Assembly (NCBI GenBank): GCA_023229175.1
Contig: JALNZV010000003.1
Location: 62,001-126,000, forward strand
DNA: 64,000 nt
From: Tissierellaceae bacterium
GTDB taxonomy: Bacteria; Bacillota; Clostridia; Tissierellales; Tissierellaceae
Reading direction: 5' to 3'
Shown piece by piece: positions 44,036 through 52,447 of this stretch. Position 1 is the first letter of the stretch; each line of letters begins with the position of its first letter. Under the pieces are notes generated by a model. The model did not search any database, had not been told where the DNA came from, and worked only from the letters and a program-made list of their open reading frames with translations. The position numbers and the translations under genes were made by a program.

Positions 44036-44390
44036 CTATTATGGCATCGTAAATATATTGAGCCTTCTCATCGTCCATTGGCTTGTTTATAAAACCAAGT
44101 ATGCCATACCCTTCCATCTCTTCTTTTACAGATTTTTGGACATCTGCCGAGATTATGAATATCTTAGATTCTCCATCTTTTTCTTTTATTAATTTTATCA
44201 ATTCTTGACCATTAATTATGGGCATCAATAGGTCTATAAATACATAATCCGGTCTTAGCTTTTTATATTTTTCAAAGCCTTCCTCCCCATCCCCTGCAAG
44301 GGTAATTTCGACATCTATGAACTTTTCCCTTAAATATTTCTCTGTTATCTTTTGTGTAAACTTCGAATCGTCCACTATTAAAAATCTCAT
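44013..44390 (-). CDS. Single-domain response regulator (CheY-like)
   Basis: A 125-aa receiver: FLIVDDSKFTQKI, Asp53 in YVFIDLLMP, IISAD, and Lys in GFINKPMDD. There is no output domain. It starts a unit with a CheC-type phosphatase and a diguanylate cyclase. A likely role is to tie receptor signalling to c-di-GMP. Ribosome site AGGGGGAAAA. Confidence 0.9.
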   Translation of the reverse strand: MRFLIVDDSKFTQKITEKYLREKFIDVEITLAGDGEEGFEKYKKLRPDYVFIDLLMPIINGQELIKLIKEKDGESKIFIISADVQKSVKEEMEGYGILGFINKPMDDEKAQYIYDAIIGEGNGTD

Positions 44391-44490
44391 ATGGTTTTCC
44401 CCCTATTGACTAGTATCTGATATATTATATCCTATATATTGGTTCCTTACAACGTTTATATGGCAATCAACATAGAATAAATAACTAGAT

Positions 44491-44519
44491 AAAAAATGGA
44501 TTCAAAGAATCCATTTTTT
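44491..44519. terminator. Bidirectional terminator
   Basis: AAAAAATGGATTC / GAATCCATTTTTT with an AAA loop, at the end of the chemoreceptor gene and ahead of the receiver gene. Confidence 0.88.
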
Positions 44520-46542
44520 ATACCTTAAATTGTTTGATTTCCTGTGTTAATTGTTCTGCCAATATGGCTAGCTGTTCGCTTGCACTGGATATTTGCTCTA
44601 TGGCAGCTGTTTGTTCTTCTACTGATGCAGATGCCTCCTCGGTTCCCGCTGCATTTTCTTCCGATATGGCGGATAGATTTTCCATTACTTTGATTACTTC
44701 CTTGTTTTTATCTGCCATTTGAATTCCCGAGTTATTTACTCTTTGTATTACTTCTTTCATCAACTCTATGGCGTCGGAGATGCCAGTAAATTTATCATTT
44801 GTCACCTTCACACTTTCAGATTGAGATATATTAATTCTACTTACTTCCTCTATGGTATTTACAGCTTCCATGGTTTTTTGGTTCAGTTCTTCCACTACCT
44901 CTGTTATTTCCTTTGTGAACCTATTGGATTCTTCCGCTAATTTTCTTATTTCTTCTGCTACTACGGCAAACCCTCTACCGGCTTCACCCGCTCTAGCTGC
45001 CTCTATGGCAGCATTCAACGCCAACAAATTCGTCTGGTCTGCAATACTTTTTATCATTTCGCTTGCCTTCGATATCTTGTCTGCACTTTCATTTGTATTT
45101 ATAATTGTTTGCCGAACTTCTATCGATGACTTATTACTGGATTTTGTTATTTCGATTAAATCCTCTAATATGGTAAGTCCCTCATTTTTGAGTGCGTTTA
45201 CTTCTTCCACAGCACTATTTAAATCCTGCAGTTCAAATTCATTTTGGCTTACTATATTCCCCAGTTCATTTATAGACAGTACCCCATTTTCTGTATCTTT
45301 TGCTTGTTCAGTAGCACCTGAAGCTATTTCCTCTATGGCCCTTGCTACTTCCTCTGCTGCTGTGGCAGATTGCTCTGTTGTGGCTGTCAGCTCCTCTGAC
45401 GAGGCAGATAAGTTTCCTGATGCCTCCATTACTTTTCGAATCACTCCTCTTATGGAATTTTGCATTATTTCAATAGCATGGGATATCTCGCCTAATTCGT
45501 CATTTTTATTAACTAAGTCTTCCGATATATCTCTGGAGAAGTCACCTTCTTCCATGTATTTTACTTGTGTTTTTAGATTTTCTGTAATCTTCACTACGTA
45601 TCTCGAAGCATTATACAATATAAGGCTCAATACTGTGAAGGCAATTGCTGCTCCTGTGATTATTACGATTGTGTTTTTTCTGACATTGTTATTCATACTA
45701 TCTAAAGAATATCCTATATTCATGGCTCCTACCAATTCTCCACCAATATAAACAGGATAATATAGGTCCAATAAATCTCCATCTCCAGATCTTACCATTT
45801 CTGAATAAGGTACTCCGTCTAAGGCTGATGATGTGCTGCCTTTATCGTCTATTATAGTACCTATCTTTTCCTCTTCGTTATGGGCTACTATCTGAAGATC
45901 TTTGCTAATATAACTGACATAAATTATTTCCTCATCTTCCGAGATTTTATCTACTAGGGTTTGGAGACTAAATGCCTCTACCAATTTTTGAACTTTATTG
46001 GCATTTATACCTATTTGCACAAATGAGCCGCCAAATCCCTTCATATAACCGAATTTTACATATTCTTGGGATTCAGTATCTATCCTGATGTCTTCGATAT
46101 GTTCTCTCTCCGTTCCCTTCATAAAGTCGTATACTGGATGCCCTGATTCTGCTTTCCACCCTAAGTAACTCTCAATATTGGAATAAATTATTTCGCCTGA
46201 ATAATCATACCAATTGATTTGAGCTACACCCAATGTATTTGCCAAAACCTTAAGGTGTGCATCGGATAAGAGTTCCTCATTGTTTATGGTAACTTTTGCT
46301 GCCGCTATAATTTTTTCGTTTAATGAATTATTTATGATTTCCAAGGAGCTGTTGTTGTCTTCCATGTTTTTAATTAGTTTCTCCACTAAATAAAAACTGC
46401 TTTCCTTTTTCTCCTCCATTAGGGATGTCTTTAAAAAATATGATGAAAAAATACCCATACTCGCTACTACGAGAAATACTACTAATAAGGGCAAAACTAT
46501 TAACCTAGTCTTTATAGTTCCCCTTTTAAATTTTTCATTCAC
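44518..46542 (-). CDS. Methyl-accepting chemotaxis protein with Cache-type sensor
   Basis: A 674-aa receptor starting at GTG 46542. Membrane helix 1 (about 15-37), a large periplasmic Cache-type region (about 40-290, GVAQINWYDYSGEIIYSNIE, YPVYIGGELVGAMNIGYSLD), helix 2 (about 292-312), HAMP, and the signalling tip DQTNLLALNAAIEAARAG, then EAGRGFAVVAEEIRKLAEES. It is a single gene. Ligand unknown; the Cache class often binds amino or organic acids. Confidence 0.92.
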   Translation of the reverse strand: MNEKFKRGTIKTRLIVLPLLVVFLVVASMGIFSSYFLKTSLMEEKKESSFYLVEKLIKNMEDNNSSLEIINNSLNEKIIAAAKVTINNEELLSDAHLKVLANTLGVAQINWYDYSGEIIYSNIESYLGWKAESGHPVYDFMKGTEREHIEDIRIDTESQEYVKFGYMKGFGGSFVQIGINANKVQKLVEAFSLQTLVDKISEDEEIIYVSYISKDLQIVAHNEEEKIGTIIDDKGSTSSALDGVPYSEMVRSGDGDLLDLYYPVYIGGELVGAMNIGYSLDSMNNNVRKNTIVIITGAAIAFTVLSLILYNASRYVVKITENLKTQVKYMEEGDFSRDISEDLVNKNDELGEISHAIEIMQNSIRGVIRKVMEASGNLSASSEELTATTEQSATAAEEVARAIEEIASGATEQAKDTENGVLSINELGNIVSQNEFELQDLNSAVEEVNALKNEGLTILEDLIEITKSSNKSSIEVRQTIINTNESADKISKASEMIKSIADQTNLLALNAAIEAARAGEAGRGFAVVAEEIRKLAEESNRFTKEITEVVEELNQKTMEAVNTIEEVSRINISQSESVKVTNDKFTGISDAIELMKEVIQRVNNSGIQMADKNKEVIKVMENLSAISEENAAGTEEASASVEEQTAAIEQISSASEQLAILAEQLTQEIKQFKV

Positions 46543-46737
46543 GCCTTTCCCCCCAATTTATATTTCATTTAATGACTTATATATTTTAACATTATTTTCC
46601 ATCATTGTATATATTGATGGAGTTTTTGCTTCTACAGTACTGTTATAATACATTAATTGATTTTCGTTTTCCACTTTGGTAGAATATTCTTAGGCATGAT
46701 TTTAACCTATGACATCAATACCAAGGAGGAGATTTAA

Positions 46738-47085
46738 ATGATAAGAAAAGAATCAGAACTGAGAAGTGACGCGGTGACTAACCTCATGGGGGGAGACGGT
46801 GACATTAATAGGATGCATTTCCTTGAAGTTGAAGATTTTGCAGGTCATGGAAGGCTGTTTGCGAAATTCTCCTTAGAACCTGGAAGCTCCATTGGATTTC
46901 ATAAGCACGAAGGGGAACAGGAGGCCTATTATATTTTAAGCGGAAAGGCTCTTTACAACGACAATGGCAAGGATGTTACCTTGGAAAAAGGGCATTTTGC
47001 ACTTTGCAAAAGCGGGGAGGGACATTCCATAGAAAGTATTGGAGAGGAAAACTTAGAATTTATTGCACTTATTATGAAGGCGTAG
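46738..47085 (+). CDS. Cupin-domain protein
   Basis: A 115-aa cupin starting at ATG 46738 after CAAGGAGGAG. Motif GSSIGFHKHEGEQEAYYILS carries the metal ligands His and Glu; a later His lies in GEGHSIESIGEE. It is a small sugar-isomerase or ligand-binding type of unknown substrate. It precedes the tRNA-Ser/SRP RNA pair. Confidence 0.78.
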   Translation: MIRKESELRSDAVTNLMGGDGDINRMHFLEVEDFAGHGRLFAKFSLEPGSSIGFHKHEGEQEAYYILSGKALYNDNGKDVTLEKGHFALCKSGEGHSIESIGEENLEFIALIMKA

Positions 47086-47179
47086 ATGCAGAAACTCAAG
47101 AAGTTTAATAGTTGACAAGGTCATACTTTTCATGTATAATTTATTTCTGTGGTAATTATTATTGTCACTTGATTTATAT

Positions 47180-47271
47180 GGAGAGATGGTCGAGTTGGAC
47201 GAAGGCGCACGACTGGAAATCGTGTAGGCGTGATAAGCGTCTCGAGGGTTCGAATCCCTCTCTCTCCGCCA
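47180..47271 (+). tRNA. tRNA-Ser (anticodon GGA)
   Basis: A 92-nt type II tRNA with acceptor GGAGAGA/TCTCTCC, long variable arm, anticodon GGA at 47215-47217 in CTGGAAA, TTCGAAT T-loop and encoded CCA. Confidence 0.96.
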
Positions 47272-47283
47272 TTGATAAATTTT

Positions 47284-47552
47284 GCCGTGCTAGATGGGGA
47301 GGTAGCGGTGCCCTGTAACCTGCAATCCGCTATAGCAGGATTGAATTCCTAGTCTAGGTTTCTCTATTGTAAGGTCTGCCCTAAGCAAGTGGTGTTGACG
47401 ATTGGGTCCTACGCAACGGAAACTCATGAACTCCGTCAGGTCTGGAAGGAAGCAGCGGTAAGTGAATATTTTCGTGTGCCGTAGGGAAGCCTGGTTCGAG
47501 CTAACTACTTAGGTAACGCTTGGAATAGGATTACCAAAGCTAGGTGCACGGT
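47284..47552 (+). ncRNA. ffs: Signal recognition particle RNA (large, Alu-type)
   Basis: About 269 nt. The apical SRP54-binding motif GTCAGGTCTGGAAGGAAGCA lies at 47435-47454, with its paired strand GCAGCGGTAAG after it. The ends pair through CCGTGC and GCACGG. The 5' part carries GGTGCCCTGTAACC-type Alu elements, as in Bacillus and clostridial scRNA. It follows tRNA-Ser by 12 bp. Confidence 0.95.
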
Positions 47553-47557
47553 TACAT

Positions 47558-47588
47558 AAAAAAACTGTGGTATTATCCACAGTTTTTT
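47558..47588. terminator. Bidirectional terminator
   Basis: AAAAAACTGTGG / CCACAGTTTTTT with a TATTAT loop, ending SRP RNA and the convergent FliS-like gene. Confidence 0.9.
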
Positions 47589-47940
47589 ACTTTTTTGATT
47601 CTAGGGATTTAAATCCTCTAGTTATTGGGTTTATCGCCTTTAGGGCCCTTTCAAATTGTGAAGGGTCCTTTTTCATTTCTCCCTCAATGACTAATGTGTT
47701 TATAAGTAAGTAAATAGACCTAAGATTTGTGGATAAGTCGTCCTTCTCCTTGAAAGTTATCAACAGTTTAGATGTTATTTCCCTTGTCCTGTTAGTAAGT
47801 TTGTCCAATTCCTCGATTTCACCATTTTTCAGTGCCAATAATGATGCCTCTAGATCCTTTACTAGATCCTGATGCAGCAATACCCCTTGTTTAATTTCCT
47901 CAGATTTCAGTCCTTCTCTCCCCAAAGTAATGCTTTCCAT
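47587..47940 (-). CDS. FliS-like flagellar chaperone paralog (second)
   Basis: A 117-aa helical protein. The pattern LHQDLVKDLEASLLALKNGE, LDKLTNRTREITSKLLITF and LRSIYLLINTLVIEGEMKKD matches the helical bundle of FliS, the chaperone that keeps flagellin unfolded for export. It is a diverged paralog of the 48.1-kb gene. It lies in the flagellin gene cluster; it might serve a different filament or cap protein. Ribosome site ATAGGAGTGACTG. Confidence 0.65.
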   Translation of the reverse strand: MESITLGREGLKSEEIKQGVLLHQDLVKDLEASLLALKNGEIEELDKLTNRTREITSKLLITFKEKDDLSTNLRSIYLLINTLVIEGEMKKDPSQFERALKAINPITRGFKSLESKK

Positions 47941-47967
47941 TTGTCAGTCACTCCTATCTTAATATAA

Positions 47968-48084
47968 TTATGATACAGGTACCTTCGTATCTATTGTATC
48001 GACTAGAGTCCCTGTATTTCCACTAGTAATTATTTCCTTATGGATTAAGATAGGTTTTTCAGGTCCAGATGCTTGACTTTTCAA
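47968..48084 (-). CDS. Short ORF or frameshifted tail between the two FliS-like genes
   Basis: From TTG 48084 a 38-codon frame reads MKSQASGPEKPILIHKEI and ends DTIDTKVPVS at 47968, 12 bp before the next ribosome site. The open frame reaches back to 48129, overlapping the end of the upstream gene. There is no good ribosome site, so it may be a small gene or a tail separated by a one-base frameshift. I do not recognise the protein. Confidence 0.4.
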   Translation of the reverse strand: MKSQASGPEKPILIHKEIITSGNTGTLVDTIDTKVPVS

Positions 48085-48092
48085 GGCTTGTA

Positions 48093-48533
48093 CTAACCTT
48101 GGAAAGTCTTTCCTTCTACCTTGGTGTGCTCATCTAAATCTTTTTTACCATAGGTAAGACCTGTGACTATTTGGGGTTCTTCCCTTTCTTCAAGGCTCTT
48201 AAATCCTTCCCACAGCGGAGTTATCACCCTTATAGCGGCTTCAAATTGCCCTATGTCCTTTTTTATCTCCCCTTTTGTAATTAATTCGTTGGCATATAGG
48301 TAGAGTTCCCTAGTATCTGTGGATACTTGATCGTTTTCTCTAAATACGACTATGAGTTCTGTCAATATATCCCTTGATTTATTTGACAATGTGTTTAGTT
48401 TTCCATAATCCTTTACTTTAATGGCATCCATGGAGGCTTTGAAGTTCTCTAGTAGTCCTTCGTGGAGCATAGCCACCAATCCCCATTCATTGGATGAGAG
48501 TATTCTCTTTTCTAAGCTGATATTATCTTCCAT
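48093..48533 (-). CDS. FliS-like flagellar chaperone paralog (first)
   Basis: A 146-aa protein with FliS-like helices: LVAMLHEGLLENFKASMDAI, LNTLSNKSRDILTELIVVF, TRELYLYANELITKGEIKKD, then a 35-residue tail ending KTFQG. It follows flagellin by 13 bp, the usual place of a flagellin chaperone, and is probably cotranslated with it. The ribosome site is in AGGAAGTGACAAGCA. Confidence 0.7.
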   Translation of the reverse strand: MEDNISLEKRILSSNEWGLVAMLHEGLLENFKASMDAIKVKDYGKLNTLSNKSRDILTELIVVFRENDQVSTDTRELYLYANELITKGEIKKDIGQFEAAIRVITPLWEGFKSLEEREEPQIVTGLTYGKKDLDEHTKVEGKTFQG

Positions 48534-48546
48534 TGCTTGTCACTTC

Positions 48547-49413
48547 CTATTGTAATAATTGCAGCACCATTTGCGGCAATTGGTTTGCTTGGCTTAACAT
48601 TGATGTACCTGCCTGCTGCAATATATTTCTCTTGGTAAATTCGCTCATTTCCTCAGCCATATCTAGATCTTCTATTCTAGACTTTGATGCAGTTAAGTTT
48701 TCTGCTGTATTATCTACATTCTTAATGGTATGTTCCAGCCTGTTTTGGAAAGCCCCCAACTTCGAGCGGATAGATGATACCCTTTCTATAGCCTCATTGT
48801 ATGTGCTTATGGCTGCTTCAAGATTTTCACTGGTTATCTCATCAAATTCAAGCTCAAATTTATTATCTCCAAGTGAAGTGAGGAAATCAGTTTCTATACT
48901 TAGTCCGCTACCTACTTGAATATTTATATCTCCCATTTCTATTTCTATATATTGGTCTTTATTAGCACCTATTTGAAGCCTTAGACCCCCAGATACCGTT
49001 CCGTCTAATAAGTTAATTCCGTTGAACTCTGTGTCATTGGCTATCTTATCTATTTGCTCTGTCAGTTCCTTTATTTCGTTGGCTAGGGCTTCTAAGTCCC
49101 CATCTGTATAGACTCCATTGGCACCTTGTACGGATAGCTCCCTCATTCTTTGAAGCATTTCGTGGACCTCATTTAGAGCCCCTTCTGCTGTTTGTATAAG
49201 TGATATGCCGTCCAGGGAATTTCTCGATGCCTGTCTCAATCCCCTTATCTGTGCATCCATTTTTTGGGATATGGCCAATCCTGCTGCATCGTCTGATGCC
49301 CTATTTATTCTTTTGCCTGATGATAGTCTCTCCAAGGATTTTTGTAAATTGTCGGTGTTGATGTTTAACATCCTATGGGTATTTAATGCCGGTATATTAT
49401 TGTTTATTCTCAC
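48547..49413 (-). CDS. Flagellin
   Basis: A 288-aa flagellin with only D0/D1 domains and a short middle: N-terminal MRINNNIPALNTHRMLN and SGKRINRASDDAAGLAISQK, C-terminal LDMAEEMSEFTKRNILQQAG and ending SMLSQANQLPQMVLQLLQ. Start GTG 49413 lies 6 nt after GGGGGA; GTGA overlaps the preceding gene's stop by 4 bp. It is the main filament subunit exported by the flagellar type III system. It is probably transcribed from the sigma-D promoter at 51.9 kb. Confidence 0.96.
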   Translation of the reverse strand: MRINNNIPALNTHRMLNINTDNLQKSLERLSSGKRINRASDDAAGLAISQKMDAQIRGLRQASRNSLDGISLIQTAEGALNEVHEMLQRMRELSVQGANGVYTDGDLEALANEIKELTEQIDKIANDTEFNGINLLDGTVSGGLRLQIGANKDQYIEIEMGDINIQVGSGLSIETDFLTSLGDNKFELEFDEITSENLEAAISTYNEAIERVSSIRSKLGAFQNRLEHTIKNVDNTAENLTASKSRIEDLDMAEEMSEFTKRNILQQAGTSMLSQANQLPQMVLQLLQ

Positions 49414-49604
49414 TTTTTATCCCCCTCTAATTTATTTATATTTTCTATATAGGATACTATTTCTCCTAATATTTCAAACATTTCTACTGGCAGTCTATGG
49501 GACTCCTTTTTATTTTCTACTTGCCCAAGGTTTAAGTCTCCCTTAGGCTGTTCTTTTGAGTATACCTTCTTTAGATGTCTAGGCGGTATCAACCTTTTCT
49601 TCAT
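49410..49604 (-). CDS. Small flagellar-operon protein, unknown
   Basis: A 64-aa basic protein (MKKRLIPPRHLKKVYSKEQP...) with a hydrophobic helix-like C-terminal half (MFEILGEIVSYIENI). It overlaps the FliK-like stop by 4 bp (ATGA) and the flagellin start by 4 bp (GTGA). The perfect coupling on both sides argues that it is a real gene. I do not recognise its family. Confidence 0.65.
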   Translation of the reverse strand: MKKRLIPPRHLKKVYSKEQPKGDLNLGQVENKKESHRLPVEMFEILGEIVSYIENINKLEGDKK

Positions 49605-51787
49605 TCTGTCACCTGCCTAATATAGGTATATCCCAGGGCATTTAAGCTGTTTTCTAAAATGTTTAGATTCTCAGCTAATTTATCCCCCTGCTCCAAAGTG
49701 ATTTGGACTTCCTGCCCTTTTACGCTTATTTCCATACTCACTTTGCCTAAATTCTTTGTCTCTAGGTCTAAATAAAACTTCATATCTTCTTTTTCTATGC
49801 CTTCTTCTATATTTGGCACTATTATACTTATATCCTTATTGTTTTCATCTATATTTACGGGAAGTTGAAATACTAAATCTTTGCCATTGGCTGCTTTTTC
49901 TATTTCTATATATTGTCTTTCCCTTTTCCTTTCCCTTCTACGGCCAGATTCCCCTTGAGAGTTGTCCATGAAACTCAGGGCCTCGTTTATTTCCTTTATT
50001 TCCTTGGGAGTCATAGGTTGTTGGTTTTTTATTATTGTGGGGAGTACCTTGTCTTCATTTCCTTTGACAGCCTTTATTTCATCAATTATTCTTTGGCCCT
50101 CACTGTATTTATTGAGTTTCTTTTGTATATAGTTGTTTAATTCGCCTAAGGGCATATTCTCTATTTCCTTGTTTTCCTTTATGCTGTCTCTTACCATGTT
50201 TATGGTCAAATCATTTCGTGCCCTGTGGTATTCTTCAAATATCCTACCTTGGTCTATATTCTCTACTGGTGCCACAGGATTTTCTATGGCTTTTATCTCT
50301 TGATCGGCTACGTGTAGATTTTCTAAGGTAATGGAATTGTATCTCTCCAAAGTAAAGTTTATCAACTTTGGGTTTAGATTTTCTCCTATGGCATTAAATA
50401 TATTCGATATGTGAATGACCTTGTCTACTAGCCTATGGTCAAGGCCCAAGGAATTTTCCATATTTGTATCTATTATTTCCCTTATATTTTTCAGGGTAAA
50501 ATCTTCCTCGTTTTTTATAAGCAGCAGCAAGTCCCTGTCTTCAATTTTTCCTATGTTCTCCAGTTCTTTCTTGATATTATCTGTTAACTCTTTAGATATA
50601 TCCCGTTCAACCTTTGGTTCGCCCTCTCTTTTTATTTCCTCCACTATTTCCCCAATGTCCTCTTTTAGTATATCTACGCCTTTTTTATACAACTTTGCTA
50701 TGTTTTCTTCTGTACCTAGGCTCATTAATTCCTTTACGGCATTTTTCATGGACATTATCTTTTCATATTTGGTTTTATCCATAGCCATATTGTTTACTAT
50801 AAATTCTCGAAGGACTTTAATATTTTCATCGTTTACTTCCAAATCCATATCTTTTAGGATTTCTTTCAGGCTGCCAATATTTGTATCCTCTAATACGGTA
50901 AATGACACAAATTTTTCGGCTTTTATATTACTTTCTTCAAATCCATTTGTGTAATAATTGCTTAACTTAAATAGATTATCTATATTAAATACTTTTTCTT
51001 CCTTAATTATATTTACATATGCTTGATCTTCTACGTCCTTAAGATTGAAAATTTTCGACATGGTCTCTAAAATCTTTGAGATGTTTTCCTTTGTAATGGG
51101 GATTTTCTCCCTATGTAGTGCAATGATACCGTCATATACGTCCTTTCCCATTTTTTGTCCATAGATTTCTCTGCTAATCTCCTCAGCTTCTTTATAGGTA
51201 AGGTCCCTTTCAAGTCTTAGAAATCTCCTAAGGGAAAAGCTATTTTTGCCATTTAATTCATCTAATGCCTCTGCTATTTTTTGCAAGCTTTCATCTTCTA
51301 GGGATATTCCCCTGTCCATAAGTTTGGCATAGGAGTTTATGTCCAGTTCTTCCACTATTTTTTCCAAATACTCTTTAGATTTTAAATAGGACATAATATT
51401 TTCTTTCGTAGCAGGTATGCCGTTTTTTATTAGAAATTTTACTGCTCTGATGTTTTCCTCTGAACTTTCTAAACCTAAATCCCTGATTATATCCTCTGCT
51501 TTTTTTACGTCATTGTTGATTTCAGGTTCTTCTTTGTCTTCTTTTTCTTCCACTTTAGCCGATACAATATTTTCCTTATCAATCTTTATAGTTTCACCAG
51601 TTAACCCTACTATATCTTCTTTTACCCTCAAGGAATATTGGACCGTTTTATTATCTATGGTCTTTTCAATTTTTAAATCCTTGCCTTTTTTCTCCACAAG
51701 AACACCCTCCACGTCAAAGGGCAACGTTGGAGTCAGTCCATAACTATTTGCAATATTTTCTTTATTATTTATTTTTAAAGTTTCCAT
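49601..51787 (-). CDS. Large FliK-like flagellar protein (DUF6240-type)
   Basis: A 728-aa, mostly helical, Lys/Glu-rich protein. Repeated segments of the form IKNGIPATKENIMSYLKS, LHREKIPITKENISKILE and LRDG-like modules fill 90-560. The C-terminal 100 residues (LDLETKNLGKVSMEISVKGQ, then LAENLNILENSLNALGY) resemble the FliK hook-length-control C-domain. Start ATG 51787 follows AAAGGATAT; a TTG 27 bp upstream has no ribosome site. It lies first in the flagellin transcription unit behind a sigma-D promoter. I infer a hook-length or flagellar assembly role. Confidence 0.7.
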   Translation of the reverse strand: METLKINNKENIANSYGLTPTLPFDVEGVLVEKKGKDLKIEKTIDNKTVQYSLRVKEDIVGLTGETIKIDKENIVSAKVEEKEDKEEPEINNDVKKAEDIIRDLGLESSEENIRAVKFLIKNGIPATKENIMSYLKSKEYLEKIVEELDINSYAKLMDRGISLEDESLQKIAEALDELNGKNSFSLRRFLRLERDLTYKEAEEISREIYGQKMGKDVYDGIIALHREKIPITKENISKILETMSKIFNLKDVEDQAYVNIIKEEKVFNIDNLFKLSNYYTNGFEESNIKAEKFVSFTVLEDTNIGSLKEILKDMDLEVNDENIKVLREFIVNNMAMDKTKYEKIMSMKNAVKELMSLGTEENIAKLYKKGVDILKEDIGEIVEEIKREGEPKVERDISKELTDNIKKELENIGKIEDRDLLLLIKNEEDFTLKNIREIIDTNMENSLGLDHRLVDKVIHISNIFNAIGENLNPKLINFTLERYNSITLENLHVADQEIKAIENPVAPVENIDQGRIFEEYHRARNDLTINMVRDSIKENKEIENMPLGELNNYIQKKLNKYSEGQRIIDEIKAVKGNEDKVLPTIIKNQQPMTPKEIKEINEALSFMDNSQGESGRRRERKRERQYIEIEKAANGKDLVFQLPVNIDENNKDISIIVPNIEEGIEKEDMKFYLDLETKNLGKVSMEISVKGQEVQITLEQGDKLAENLNILENSLNALGYTYIRQVTE

Positions 51788-51887
51788 ATTTATATCCTTT
51801 CGTATAACTTTCAAATATTCACATATATATTATTCAAATAAACTTTAAATCAATCTGCCCAGTTAATTTACCTTTGCTTCATACCTT

Positions 51888-51914
51888 TTATCGGCATTAT
51901 TATTTGTTTTCTTA
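51888..51914 (-). promoter_or_regulatory. Sigma-D (flagellar) promoter
   Basis: Minus strand TAAG (51911-51914), 15-bp spacer, GCCGATAA (51888-51895). This is one base from the TAAA-N15-GCCGATAA consensus and precedes the FliK-like/flagellin unit. Confidence 0.85.
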
Positions 51915-51972
51915 AGTTGTATTACATATTTTGATTTTCTGCCGATATATAATATAGGAGTGGAGGGATTGT

Positions 51973-52419
51973 ATGAGTGGTATCAATAGAATCGGTACAG
52001 AAAATATATCGCCTATTCAAATATCTAGGGCTGTAGATAGAAAGGCAATTAAAGATACTTTTAAAATGAAACTCAATGAATTGGAGCAGGAGCAAATCAG
52101 AGCTGAATTGCAGGAGCTCTTTGGCAAAATAGAGGATCAAGCTAGTAAGCTGTCGGAAAAGCTATTTATTGACGATTTAATTCAATACAAAAAATTAGTT
52201 AAGGAGTTTCTAAATATTTCAGTAAATAATTCCCATGTGTTTTACAAGGAAAATTCACTTGACAGAAGGGGTAGACACAGAATCTATTCTTTGGTAAAAA
52301 AGGTGGATAAGGAATTAGATGAATTAACTCAGGAATTCCTAGATCTTGAAAATAACAGAATAAACATATTGAAAAAGATAAACGAAATTCAAGGTATATT
52401 AGTTGATATATTGACATAA
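51973..52419 (+). CDS. YaaR (DUF327) family protein
   Basis: A 148-aa helical protein with the YaaR signature SLDRRGRHRIYSLVKKVDKE and VKEFLNISVNNSHVF. It starts at ATG 51973 after ATAGGAGTGGAGG, divergent from the flagellar genes. YaaR/DUF327 proteins are widespread in Firmicutes, with no firm function; some are linked to flagellar genes. A GCCGATAT-like box upstream (51941-51948) might be a weak flagellar promoter. Confidence 0.8.
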   Translation: MSGINRIGTENISPIQISRAVDRKAIKDTFKMKLNELEQEQIRAELQELFGKIEDQASKLSEKLFIDDLIQYKKLVKEFLNISVNNSHVFYKENSLDRRGRHRIYSLVKKVDKELDELTQEFLDLENNRINILKKINEIQGILVDILT

Positions 52420-52420
52420 A

Positions 52421-52447
52421 AATTGCCAAGGCATTCCTTGGCAATTA
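52421..52447. terminator. Bidirectional terminator
   Basis: AATTGCCAAGG / CCTTGGCAATT with a CATT loop, between the convergent YaaR and DnaJ-like genes. Confidence 0.85.

Noticed and set aside
47112..47318. Plus-strand ORF of 68 codons across the tRNA region
   Set aside because: It runs through tRNA-Ser and the start of SRP RNA and has no protein-like features.
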